Source of the DNA: Muscardinus avellanarius
Lineage: Eukaryota; Chordata; Mammalia; Rodentia; Gliridae
Length of the DNA: 64,000 nucleotides
Direction: 5' to 3'
NCBI GenBank assembly: GCA_963383645.1
Contig: OY726559.1
Location: forward strand, 123,755,721-123,819,720
The notes below the pieces were generated by a model, which saw only the letters and a list, made by a program, of their open reading frames with translations, was not told where the DNA came from and searched no databases. Shown piece by piece: positions 54,131-63,800 of the stretch. Position numbers and translations under genes: made by a program. Every line of letters begins with the position of its first letter. Position 1 is the stretch's first letter.

Positions 54131-54315
54131 GCCAGCTGTGGTGGTGCACGCTTGTGATCCCAGCATTCAGGAGGCTGAGACAGGAGGATCACAGTTTGCG
54201 AACAGCCTCGACTGCTTAGTGAGGCTCAGCGAGAGCCTATTTCAAAATAAAGAATAAAAATTAGGGTGTAGCTTGGAGGTAGAATGCCCCTGGGTTCCAT
54301 CCCCAGTACTGCAAA

Positions 54316-54352
<37 letters not shown>
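54131..54352 (+). mobile_element. SINE type A with (AAAT)n tail
   Basis: 'agctgtggtggtgcacgct' to an AAAT array; 'atattagg' before (54114) and 'atattaggca' after (54358) fit a TSD. Confidence 0.9.
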
Positions 54353-54354
<2 letters not shown>

Positions 54355-55203
54355 GAAATATTAGGCAGTTATGTATCAAAGTTCTGTCCACTGTTTGCAA
54401 TCAGGGTCTTAATGATTTATTGGGTAGAGGATCTCTGGAGTATTATTAATTTTTAAAAATAGTTTACTCGAAGAGATGAATCATTAGAGAATCCTTTGGG
54501 TAGTTCACACGGCATGCTCCTGGCAGCCCCCAATCACAGCATGCAAACAGTCACTACCCCTAGTGCGTAAGAGACAGAGCCGGGCAGGTAGCCATGTCTG
54601 ACTCCTACGTGTAGGACTCGTGCCTGACGCAGTGTGTCCAGCCTGAGAGAAGGAAATGGGTCCAGCCAGTGACAATTCGGTCTTTAGTCTGCTAGGTGAC
54701 AGGGAGAGAATCACCGCAGACGGACATGACGGACCGACCGGGGCTGCTTATTCTCCCTGCTGTGGGAGAAGTGGCCACTTCTACATGCCTGTCACAGAAA
54801 AGTCCATCCCGGGTTGGGGGTGTGGGCAAGGGCTCCCTGGAGCGCAGAGTCCTCTCTCCTGTGCAGTAAGAGCGACACCTGGTGGCCGCTGTGCCCCGCG
54901 CTCTTCCCTCCAGCCTGCACTGGTGATTAGGTAGGTAGTCTCTCATAAGGGGAAGCTAGGGAGGAAACAGGAAACCTAAAGGCCTTAAGATGAACGGGAA
55001 GAGACCAGCAGAGCAGTGGAAGGGGCTGGGGAAAGGAGGTGGGAGAGGAAGAGACAGCTTGAGGAAGGGAACACCTCAAATAATGCTGTGACCACATAGT
55101 CAGGCAGCACTACCAATCCCTCTAACATGATGGGGCTGTGGGGTGGATCCAGAGGGAATCATACCGAGTGCTGTGTACGTGTGTGTTGTATCTCACTGAC
55201 CTC

Positions 55204-55206
<3 letters not shown>
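54353..55206. other. AQP9 intron 5, nothing recognised
   Basis: Overlapping open frames on both strands at 54656-54946 are GC-rich but show no domain. Confidence 0.45.
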
Positions 55207-55253
<47 letters not shown>

Positions 55254-55268
55254 TACACACACATATAT

Positions 55269-55352
<84 letters not shown>
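55207..55352. repeat. Compound (TA)n-(CA)n-(TA)n microsatellite
   Basis: TA 55207-55244, mixed CA/TA 55245-55272, CA 55273-55304, TA 55305-55351. Both outer TA arms are self-complementary and to each other. Confidence 0.97.
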
Positions 55353-55355
<3 letters not shown>

Positions 55356-55599
55356 GTTGCTGAGAGCCTCATTAAGTGGCTAAGGATGGCTTCAAACCTG
55401 TGCGATCCTCCTGTCTCAGCCTCCCAAGGGCAGAGATTACAAGCGTGCGCCACCACACCTGGCTTTCTTTATTTTAAGAGGGTCTCACTAAATTGCGGAG
55501 GGCCTCACTAAGTGGCTGAGACTGGGCTCGAACCTGCGATCCTCCTGTGTCAGACTCCCAGGTACTAGGATTGCAAGCGTGCGCTGCTACACCCAGCTC
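55353..55599 (-). mobile_element. Two B1-part SINE fragments
   Basis: 55355-55464 (C-like) and 55466-55599, each ending in a 'ccaccacacctggct'-type head; ID parts lost, the first replaced by the microsatellite. Confidence 0.8.
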
Positions 55600-55725
55600 G
55601 TATTTAGCTTTTGCAGAACTGAAAGAGCTCTGGAGAGAGAGGCACTAGCTGTTTAGTGAATGGCTAGGCAGTAACACCAGGAGGAAGGCCTAGATATATG
55701 ATACTAATTTCTTGTGTGATTTCAG

Positions 55726-55900
55726 AGCTGGAAATAACTTCTGGTGGGTTCCTGTGGTGGGCCCTCTGGTGGGCGCTGTTATCGGAGGCCTCGTCTATGT
55801 TCTTCTCATTGAGATCCACCACCCAGACTCTGACCCAGACTTCAAGGCAGAATCGTCCGACGACAAACAAGACAAATTTGAACTAAGTGTTGTGATGTAG
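55726..55900 (+). CDS. AQP9: AQP9 exon 6 (T238-M295, stop): helix 6 and C-tail
   Basis: Acceptor 'gatttcag' at 55718-55725; phase 2 in. The split codon AC|A makes Thr238. Encodes AGNNFWWVPVVGPLVGAVIG and helix 6, then a polar cytoplasmic tail ending ELSVVM and TAG at 55898-55900. The tail is acidic (SSDDK) and its last residues resemble a PDZ-type end. With this exon the joined frame is 295 residues without internal stops, the usual AQP9 length. Confidence 0.98.
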
Positions 55901-56262
55901 GGCGCACTCAGCTCTGGGTTCGTGAATGGCTGGTATTCTCTTTAGAAAAGATGGCATCTGACTGTACTTCTGTAAGACTGGGGTAGAATCTATCCAACTC
56001 TGCCAGCCAAGTGGATATCCAGTCGCACAGGCATCTGAGCGAGGTTTGGAAACACTGATCTCTTCTCTGCCAGTCATCCTGCCCCAGAGGGCACTGACTG
56101 TCCCCTGAAACAGCCTTCTCACCTGCCCTGCTTATTGCATCCTTGATGGGAATCCTTACTGCTAGGTGGACACTGATAACCTGGAACCTTGTCCATGGAC
56201 TTCCTTGGACGGTCTCAGCTGCATTGCTTGTATGAGACAGTGTCACACAAAGCCTCATTTGC

Positions 56263-56475
56263 CAGGCATGGTGGCGCACACCTGCAATCCCAGTACTTGG
56301 GAGGCTGAGACAGGAGGATCGCAGGTTCAAGGGCAGCCTCAGCAAGTACTGAGACTCTCATCAACCTAGTGAGACCCTGTTTCAAAATAAAAATTAAAAA
56401 ATAGGGCTGGAGATGTAGCTCAGAGATAGAATGCCCCTGGGTTTGATCCCCAGTACCACATACGCACACGCAAAA
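56263..56475 (+). mobile_element. SINE type A inside the 3' UTR
   Basis: 'gccaggcatggtggcgcac' to an A11 tail. In sense orientation its linker gives an AATAAA at 56386-56391, a possible internal poly(A) signal. Confidence 0.92.
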
Positions 56476-57117
56476 AAAAAAAAGCGCCTCATCTTCACTA
56501 TCGATAAATATTACATTCTGTGCGTTAACCAAAACCTAACCTAAAGACAAAACAGTAGTTTAGGTTAACATCCATAAACCACAGCGCTAAAGGGTTACTC
56601 TCTGGTTATGTTGTGCTACTGTCTTTGCATAAATACTCAGATTTCCAAACCTGAGAGTGTAGAAAGCCATAGAATGCAGTAGCCGAAAGCACAGGAGAAG
56701 TACGGTGTGGCATTCAGAAACCTCAGGAGACAAGATAAATTTGGGAAACCAAATGGAATTTTTTAATGGAAACCATTAATCAGAGTAATCTCTTGCTCTT
56801 CTCCATTTTAGAGAGCACCAATTAATTTCCTGGTCTTTAGTATATAATAACTTAAAATACAATTGCAACCTCAGTCATGAAAAATACAGCACTCTGTCTT
56901 CTTAGTTCAAATGTGTTTTCCTATTTGCCCACTTGAGGACAGACAGTTGACAAGTTAAGTCAGTGGCTGCACTCATCCACTATTTTACATAAAATAGAAT
57001 AATGTTATTTTTTTATTAGGAACGAAGCCAAAACTGGAAGTCCATGGACCTGGTCTGGCACACTGATCCAGGTGGGAAATCCCTCACTGGGCTTTAAAAT
57101 TTGCAAAATACACATCC

Positions 57118-57230
57118 TATAATGCTATTTGAAGTAAATACCACAATGCCTGTGTTTCAGATAAAGAAACAAAAGCTCAGAGAAGTTAAATGAGTTGCCT
57201 GGGATTTTGTGGAAATCCTAGACATTGTCT
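57118..57230 (+). mobile_element. MIR SINE remnant
   Basis: 'gtgtttcagataaagaaac', 'agctcagagaagttaaatg', 'agttgcctgggattttg'. Confidence 0.65.
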
Positions 57231-57840
57231 AATGTATCCCTCCATCTTTCATGAGATCAATAACTAGTTGAGAATCCGTGCCAACCCTTCCTGGCTGGCC
57301 AGAAGTGGGAATGACAGCTTCCAGGACATATTGCCCTCATGGACGTAATGTTCCTGAGTCTTAGGGTAGAAGATCTTGAGTCCCACTCTGACTGGTTTTA
57401 TTCCCACTGCCACTGAAGCACAAATGAAGGAAGGAGGTGCCAGTGTGACCATGGCTCGCACCTGCCGGGAAACAGGACCAGAGTTTCCCTTCGGGAACCA
57501 CCTTGGTCTTACTAGTTCCTGTTCTTCCATCCCTGCTAACCCCACACAATACATGCAGTTTCCTTTTCCTCAGACTCCTCCCTGTGAAGTCCTCTAACCG
57601 ACCGTGACTTTAACTAGAGAGATTCAGCCCCCAGGAGAATTTTTCTCCTTCAAGGGGTGCACTTTCAGTCATCCATGGGAAACCAGCATCCTCAGAGGCA
57701 TCCAGCTTCCCAGCTGCTTTAGGATGCTAACAGGACACCGAAAAGGAGACGGGAAATGTGTCTGGCAGTCTATGTTCTATGACTTATGGACATGGGCAAT
57801 GTTTTCTTGTTCTGAAGCTACCTGGACATTCCATATTTAA

Positions 57841-57846
57841 AATAAA
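57841..57846 (+). terminator. AQP9: Probable AQP9 poly(A) signal AATAAA
   Basis: Canonical hexamer in unique sequence, followed within 35 bp by T/GT-rich sequence ('gggttttagtgttttttg') suited to a downstream element. The best candidate after the stop that is not inside a repeat. Confidence 0.6.
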
Positions 57847-57871
57847 ATTATTGGGTCACTGTTGGGTTTTA

Positions 57872-58097
57872 GTGTTTTTTGTTTTTGTTTCTGCAGTACT
57901 GAGGATGGAACCCAGGGGCATTGTACCTCCAAGCTACACCCCCAGCCCTAATTTTTTACTCTTTATTTTGAAACAGGGTCTCATTGAGTTGCAAAGGGCC
58001 TCACTAAGTAGTAGCTGAGGCTAGCCGCGAACCACGATCCTCCTGTCTCAGCCTCCCAAATGCTGGGATTACAAGTGTGTGCCACCACTCCCGGTTT
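57872..58097 (-). mobile_element. SINE type A directly after the poly(A) region
   Basis: 'ttttagtgtttttt' occurs before (57866) and after (58103) it, a likely TSD. Confidence 0.9.
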
Positions 58098-58374
58098 GTT
58101 TTTTTAGTGTTTTTTTTTTTTTCACTTTTTAAGGGTTTGTATAAGCTGCTAAATATGCTAAGTTCAGACATCTGTCCTGTCTATGAATCCAATATTGGGG
58201 AAGATTTTTAGAAAACATAAATGGTCCTTTAAAAATAGCTCAAGAAAGCTTGCCTGCAGCAAGGGTTGGCCCCATAAGTCACATGGGTCTAAGGTTTCAT
58301 AAAGGACCGTGTCCAGTGATGGCCAAGTAAATCCAGGTAGCATTCTCAGAGTCCCAGGATCCCTGTGGATTAAA

Positions 58375-58577
58375 ACAGGGGCTTTCAACAGGGGACAGTT
58401 TCCTCAAGGATATTTGCCAGTGTCTGGAGGTATTTATGGCTGCCATACTGGGGGCGAGGAGTGCTAATACATGTAGTAGCTGGAGACCAGGGACCTGCCC
58501 AACGTCCCACAGTGTGAGGACACGCCTCACAGCAACAAAGAATGGTTTGGCCTGAAAATACCACTTGTGGTGAGAAT
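58375..58577 (+). mobile_element. MER20 (hAT-Charlie) DNA transposon remnant
   Basis: 'caggggctttcaacagggg', 'gccagtgtctggaggtatt', 'ctggagaccagggacctgc', 'acagcaacaaagaatggtt' follow the MER20 consensus in order. Confidence 0.75.
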
Positions 58578-59009
58578 GAGAGAGCCTGGGTATGGGCAGG
58601 AGAAAGAAGACATTGGAACCCCAGGCCCGGAACCCAGTTCTGCCAGGAGAGAAAAGCCAAGCAGACAGGAAGGGAGTCTCGGGACGTTTATCATTCTTAG
58701 AGCAAGAGGCAACCTCTCGGATGTGCTTTGGGTTGTTGTGCAGCATGTGGTCCACCCAGGTGCTCAGAAAATAGACTGAGGCCTCGCCACCAAGGTTACC
58801 AAGAGGAGACGCGCTACACTGAAAGTCTACCCGGCGGGGATTGTCTTAAGTTTCCTTCCTCCAGGCTCTCACACTCGAATCCTCTCCCCACCAGTTTATA
58901 GGTGCACTTGCCTTATCGTTTCTGTTTTGCTTTTGCCAAGAAACTGTTTATGAGGTTGAACTGTCTATATCAGAAGTCAATCAAATAGAACCAGCAAACC
59001 TTTTTCTTT
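58578..59009. other. Intergenic, nothing recognised
   Basis: No named feature. Confidence 0.45.
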
Positions 59010-59190
59010 TCTTCTTGATACTGAAAACTGAACCCAGAGGCCTTCTCCCTCCAAGTTACACCCCAGCCCTTTTTATTTTTATTTTGAAATAGTCTCAAGA
59101 ATCTCACTACTCACTAAGGCTGTCTTTGAACCTGCAATTCTCCTGTCTCTGCGTCCCAACCAAGTACTGGGATTACAGGCATTCCCAGCT
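59010..59190 (-). mobile_element. SINE, diverged type A
   Basis: 'gatactgaaaactgaaccc' to 'ttacaggcattcccagct'. Confidence 0.8.
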
Positions 59191-59197
59191 CAAACTA

Positions 59198-59228
59198 TCT
59201 TCCTTCCTTCCTTTTCTTTCTTTCTTTC

Positions 59229-59288
<60 letters not shown>

Positions 59289-59290
59289 TC
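59198..59290. repeat. (CTTT)n microsatellite
   Basis: Long CTTT array, i.e. GAAA on the other strand, at the tail of the minus-strand SINE to its right. Confidence 0.97.
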
Positions 59291-59497
59291 ATACTGGGGA
59301 TGGAACCCAGGGGCATTCTACCTCCAAGCTCTATCCCCAGCCCTATTTTTTTTTTATTATTATTCTTTGTTTTGAAACAGGGTATCACTGAGTTGCAAAG
59401 TCCCTCACTAAGTAGCTGAGGCTGGCTTCAAACCTGCACAGTCCTCCTGTCTCAGCCTCCCAAATGCTGGGATTACAAGTGTGTGCCACCATGGCTC
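59291..59497 (-). mobile_element. SINE type A
   Basis: 'ctcaaactat' before (59189) and after (59498) the SINE plus CTTT tail: TSD. Confidence 0.92.
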
Positions 59498-59749
59498 CTC
59501 AAACTATATTTTAATAGCTTCTTTAGGAGTTAGAACTGTAACACTCCCTTGTCCACTAAAAAAAAAAAAATCATTGGAGCATTTGCTTTAATGTCAGAAA
59601 ATAGAATTTCTCTACAATTTCCCAATCAGCTGAGATCTCAGAGCATGCCTCCGGATATAGAACCTTTTCTAACCAAAACACCAGAGTAAATATTCAGTCA
59701 TTGGACAGGATAAATGGAATTTAAAATATATTTTAAAATCTAGTACTTG

Positions 59750-59985
59750 CGCCGGGTGTGGTGGTGCACGCTTGTAATCCCAGCATTCGGATGGCTGAGA
59801 CCGTAGGATCGTGGTTCACGGACAGCCTCAGCTACTTAGTGAGGCTCTCTGCAACTCAGTGAGACCTGGTTTCAAAATAAAGAATAAAAAATAGGGCAGA
59901 GGGTGTAGCTTAGAGGTCGAATGCCCCTGGGTTCCATCCCCAGACCCGCAATAAATAAATAAATAAATAATAAATAAATAATAAA
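59750..59985 (+). mobile_element. SINE type B with (AAAT)n tail
   Basis: 'aaaatctagtacttg' before and 'aaaatccagtacttg' after, TSD with one mismatch. Confidence 0.93.
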
Positions 59986-60035
59986 ATCCAGTACTTGAGA
60001 TTTAAATCGTGATTGCTTTTAAATTCTTTTAATTT

Positions 60036-60243
60036 TGTGTGTGCATAGTTATGGAGATTGAACCCAGGGGCATTCTATCTCTGAGCTACACCTCCAGTCC
60101 CATTTTTTTCTTCTTTATTTTGAAACAGGGTCTCACTAAGTTGCAAAGGGCCTCACTAAGTAGCTGAGTCTGGCTGTGAACTGCGATCTTCCTGACTCAG
60201 CCTCCCAAGTACTGTGATTACAAGCGTGCACCACCACACTGGT
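60036..60243 (-). mobile_element. SINE type A
   Basis: 'atagttatggagattgaac' to 'caccaccacactggt'. Confidence 0.88.
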
Positions 60244-60271
60244 CTATGCTTTTATATATTCTCTCTCTATC

Positions 60272-60452
60272 TCTTTTTTTGGTGGTACTGGAAGCCCTTC
60301 TACCTCCGGGCTACACCCCCAGACATTATATATATATTTAATTTGGAAACAGGGTCTCTTAAGCCAGCAAGGCTGGCTTCGAACCTGCACGATCCTCCTG
60401 TCTCCGCCTCCCAAGCGCAGGGATTACAAGCGTGCGCCACCACGCCCGGCCC
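60272..60452 (-). mobile_element. SINE type D
   Basis: 'tgcttttatatattct' before (60247) and 'tgcttttatattct' after (60453). Confidence 0.92.
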
Positions 60453-60465
60453 TGCTTTTATATTC

Positions 60466-60470
<5 letters not shown>

Positions 60471-60515
<45 letters not shown>

Positions 60516-60545
60516 CACACGCACACACACGCACACACACACACA
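60471..60545. repeat. (CA)n microsatellite with CG interruptions
   Basis: CA run with four 'cg' interruptions in its right half. Confidence 0.97.
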
Positions 60546-60759
60546 CTAATTTTAAGTTATGTCAAGGTTAAAAATATGGGGAAAGATTTACAACGTCTAG
60601 TTATAGAGAATGGTCTATAAGTTTTACTTAGCCACAGAATCATAAATCTTGCGTGGTACCCACAAATGGACTGGAGCTGCTTGGGGGCAGGAGACCAGGA
60701 GATTCACCCTGCTCCGGAGATCATCGTACATACCTCCCAGTGCGGCCCCTGAGGCCTCT

Positions 60760-61225
60760 GAAGAGACTCTGCGCCTGCCTTGGTGTTGGGGAGGAGTCTC
60801 CGGAGCACAAGGTCGCAGAAGTGCTCTGACTTTTCTGGCTTGGTCTCTCCGGCTCGCCCTTTCATGGTCTTCTGGGCCTCGGCCACACAGCCTCTGTCCT
60901 GATCCTAGAGCCAGCCAAGCAAGGCCCTCCCGGCCACAGGGCCTTCACGGCTGATATTTCTATTGCTTGAAATGTTCTACTTCGGCCTTTCAGGTCTCTG
61001 TTCACTGTATTGTCAGGCCTCTCTGACCAGCCCACTATGGTTCTTTACCACTAATCATGCTGCCCAAAACACACAGGTTTGCCGTGTTGGACTTTGTTTT
61101 CTTCCCCTGGACTAGAAAGCCCACGATGGTAAGAACGTCCTGTCTTCTGTTCATGTTGGCAGCCTAGCCTTGGCCAATGGAAGCTGCTCACTAAATGTTG
61201 AGTGGATGAATGGAATATACAGCCA
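60760..61225 (+). mobile_element. L2 LINE 3' end
   Basis: 'tttcaggtctctgttcact', 'aggcctctctgaccagccc', 'gactagaaagcccacgatg', then 'tcactaaatgttgagtgga' and 'tgaatgg': L2 order to its tail. Confidence 0.7.
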
Positions 61226-61249
61226 CGCTCTCTGGGCTCAGTCCAGCTC

Positions 61250-61335
61250 CTCTCTCACTAGGACAAAGGGCAAGCTTCTGCCTCAGTTTACTCATGCAGT
61301 AAGTGGGGTAAGCGCATTAGGATGGTCAGTGTGGC
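61250..61335 (+). mobile_element. MIR SINE remnant
   Basis: 'gggcaagcttctgcctcagt' and 'ttactcatgcagtaagtgg'. Confidence 0.55.
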
Positions 61336-61593
61336 GCTCCCAGGACCGCGCTAGTCGCCCGTATATTGATAAACAGGAGCTGCTGCTGCGGTGGTTGTCA
61401 TGACGGCTGCCGTCCTGATAACACAAGGTTGGAGAACTCAGGCCTTTCCCGGATTCCCTTAATTTAATCACCTGCAGGTGCATGTATCTTAGGAATGATC
61501 ATTGAAGTTATCTACAGATTCAGTTTTGTTTTTTTCATTTTTAACAGACGTCAGTAAATAGGGTTACCTTAAATTCTACTTTTATTATGAAAG

Positions 61594-61649
61594 ACTTTTT
61601 TTTTTTTTAGTGGTACTGAGGGTGGAACCCAGAGGCTTTCTACCTCTGG
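61594..61649 (-). mobile_element. ID-part fragment, type C
   Basis: 'gtggtactgagggtggaac' and 'ggctttctacctctggg', cut by the ID element that follows. Confidence 0.75.
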
Positions 61650-61735
61650 GAATGTAGCTCAGTGGCAGAATACTTGCCTAACACATTCAAGGCCCTGGGT
61701 TCAATCTATAGCCCTGCCAAAAATAAAAATAAAAA
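61649..61735 (+). mobile_element. Monomeric ID element
   Basis: 'gggaatgtagctcagtggc', 'agaatacttgcctaacacat', 'ccctgggttcaatc' and an A-tail: canonical tRNA-derived ID with A and B boxes. Confidence 0.88.
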
Positions 61736-61759
61736 AATTATGTTAAAGAAAAAAAGCCA

Positions 61760-62010
61760 GACCCAAAATATTTTTAACACATTTATATAAAATAGTCAAA
61801 TTTATAAAGACACAAAGTAAGTAAGTGGTTGCCAACTACTAGAGAAGGAGAGGATACATATAAGAATCCTTCTTGGATAATGAAAATATTTTGGAATTAG
61901 GTAAAGTATATTATGAATGTACTAAATGCTGCTGAATTGGCTGAAATGTACACTTTAAAAGGCTAAACTGGTAAATTTTATGTCATCTGAATGTTACCTC
62001 AATTTAAAAA
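61760..62010 (+). mobile_element. Ancient L1 (L1M-type) 3' end
   Basis: 'gtggttgccaactactaga', 'tgaaaatattttggaatta', 'ctgaaatgtacactttaaaa', 'aattttatgtcatctgaatg', then 'cctcaattta' and A-run: old L1 3' UTR and tail. Confidence 0.75.
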
Positions 62011-62059
62011 AAAACTAATAGAACATAAAGGAGAAATACATAAAGGAGAACATAAAGGA

Positions 62060-62284
62060 AACTTTTTTTTTTTTTTTTTTGGTGGTACTAGGGGTGGAAC
62101 CCAGAGGCTTTCTACCTCTGGGCTATACTCCCAGACCTATTTTATATTTTATTTGGAAACAGGGTCTCACTAAGTTGCTGAGAGCCTCACTAAGTAGCTG
62201 AGGCTGGCTGTGAACCTGTGTGATCCTCCTGTCTCAGCCTCCCAAGCGCGGGGATTACAAGCGTGCACCACCATGCCCGGCTTT
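62060..62284 (-). mobile_element. SINE type C
   Basis: 'ggtggtactaggggtggaa' to 'caccaccatgcccggct'. The flank 'gaaagactttt' (62284) matches 'tgaaagactttttt' at 61588. Confidence 0.92.
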
Positions 62285-62514
62285 GAAAGACTTTTAAAAC
62301 ATTCAATGGTAAGAAAATAATATCCCCCCCACATCTAGCTTCCAGGGTTACTTCATAAATTCCCTCTCTGCTTGTCATTATTCCCTATGGAATTTTTTTT
62401 TAGCAAATCCCAAATATGACATTTTATCCACGATTCTCTTTAAAAACATAACTGCAATGCCATTATCACACATAAACTTAATTGCCAGTAATTTATTTAT
62501 TTATTTCTCTTTCT

Positions 62515-62786
62515 TCTTTCTTTTTTTCTTTTGTACTGGGTATTAAACCCAGGGGAATTCTATTGCTTTTTTTTTTTTTTTTTTTTGGTACTGGGGATGG
62601 AACCCAGGGGCATTCTACCTCCGAGCTACACTCCCAGCCCTATTTTTTTATTCTTTATTTTGAAACAGGGTCTCACTGTGTTGCAGAGGGCCTCACTAAT
62701 GTAGCTGAGGCTATCCTTAATCCGCAATCCTCCTGTCTCAGCCTCCCAAATGCTGGGATTATAAGCGTGTGCTACCATGCCCAGCT
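62515..62786 (-). mobile_element. ID fragment then full type A SINE
   Basis: 62515-62566 ID part; 62567-62786 full copy with T20 tail. Confidence 0.88.
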
Positions 62787-62860
62787 TCAGTGATTTCTTT
62801 CTTTCTTCTTTTTTTCTCTTTCTTTCTTTCTTTCTTTCTTTCTTCCTTTCTTTTCTTTTC
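62787..62860. repeat. (CTTT)n-rich tract
   Basis: Pyrimidine-rich CTTT repeats at the tail of the next SINE. Confidence 0.9.
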
Positions 62861-63070
62861 TTTTTTTTTTTTGTGGTACTAGGGTTGGAACCCAGAGACT
62901 CTTCTAACTCTGGGCTATACTCTCAGATCTATTTTATACTTTATTTGGAAACAGGGTCTCACTAAGTTTCTGAGAGCCTCACTCTCAGCAACTTAGTGAA
63001 CCTGTGCGATCCTCATGTCTCAGCCTCCCAAGTGCTGGCATTACAAGCGTGCGCCACCATGCCCAGCTTC
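62861..63070 (-). mobile_element. SINE type C
   Basis: 'gtggtactagggttggaac' to 'gccaccatgcccagct'; part of the B1 middle rearranged near 62975. Confidence 0.88.
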
Positions 63071-63084
63071 CAGTAATTTCTTTT

Positions 63085-63300
63085 CTTTTTTTTTTTTTTT
63101 GTGGGTCTGGGAATGGAACCCAGGGGCATTTGACCTCCGAGCTATACCTCCTGCCCTATTTTTATTCTTTATTTTGAAACAGGGTTTCACTAAGTTACGG
63201 AAGGCCTCACTAAATAGCTGAGGCTGTCCACGAACTGCGATCCTCCAGTCTCAGCCTCCCGAATGCTGCGATTACAAATGTGCGCCACCACGCCCGGCTC
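63085..63300 (-). mobile_element. SINE type B
   Basis: 'gtgggtctgggaatggaac' to 'ccaccacgcccggct'. Confidence 0.93.
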
Positions 63301-63364
63301 CAGGTATTTCTTAATGCCATCAAATATCTGATCATTGGGTACATTTCCAGGGAGATTGCCTTTT

Positions 63365-63490
63365 TTTCATTGTGGCAAAATATGCACAATGTAAAATTCA
63401 CCATTATAACCCTTTTAAATGCATCATTTGGTGGCATCTAAAATTTATGTGGATTTATAATTTTGTTCAACCATTACCATTATTTATTAA
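63365..63490 (-). mobile_element. Ancient L1M-type 3' remnant
   Basis: 'attgtggcaaaatatgcac', 'aatgtaaaattcaccatta', 'ttgttcaaccattaccatt'. Confidence 0.65.
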
Positions 63491-63497
63491 CAGAACT

Positions 63498-63800
63498 GTT
63501 TTTGGCGCATTGTAATCGGGCATCTTGATGAAGTTCGGGTGACGGAGGCACACGTGCACACAGCACTCGCTGACCACACCCAGGTCCACTCCGCTCCCTG
63601 TCCCTCCCCACCTTCCTGTGCTCACACAGTGATGGGCTTTGCTAAGTCTGAGTATGAACATCCTGCCCGCTGAGAAGCATCCTCCTCAGGTCTCCCTCCC
63701 CTCCCATGTCCCTCACTGCAGGGGGGTTTCTCCCACCTTGGGGAGACTGCCTCTTACCTCCAGCGCCTGAGAAAGGGGATTCTGTGAAGCTCAAAAACAA
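63498..63800 (-). mobile_element. L1 3' UTR-like remnant (same family as 971-1380)
   Basis: 'ggcgcattgtaatcgggca' plus 'tcttgatgaagttc' parallels 16340-16375, then a pyrimidine-rich stretch 'gctccctgtccctccccac'. Confidence 0.5.

Larger units (their letters stand above)
55901..57865 (+). other. AQP9: AQP9 3' UTR (presumed)
   Basis: Runs from the stop codon to just past the poly(A) signal at 57841, about 1.96 kb, a plausible AQP9 3' UTR length. It contains one SINE (56263-56475) and a weak MIR (57118-57230). The true end needs transcript data. Confidence 0.6.

Noticed and set aside
55122..55456. Ile-Tyr and His-Thr repeat frames
   Set aside because: Products of the TA/CA microsatellite.
61649..61720. 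True tRNA gene
   Set aside because: The A and B boxes belong to an ID SINE with A-tail; it lacks a full cloverleaf.
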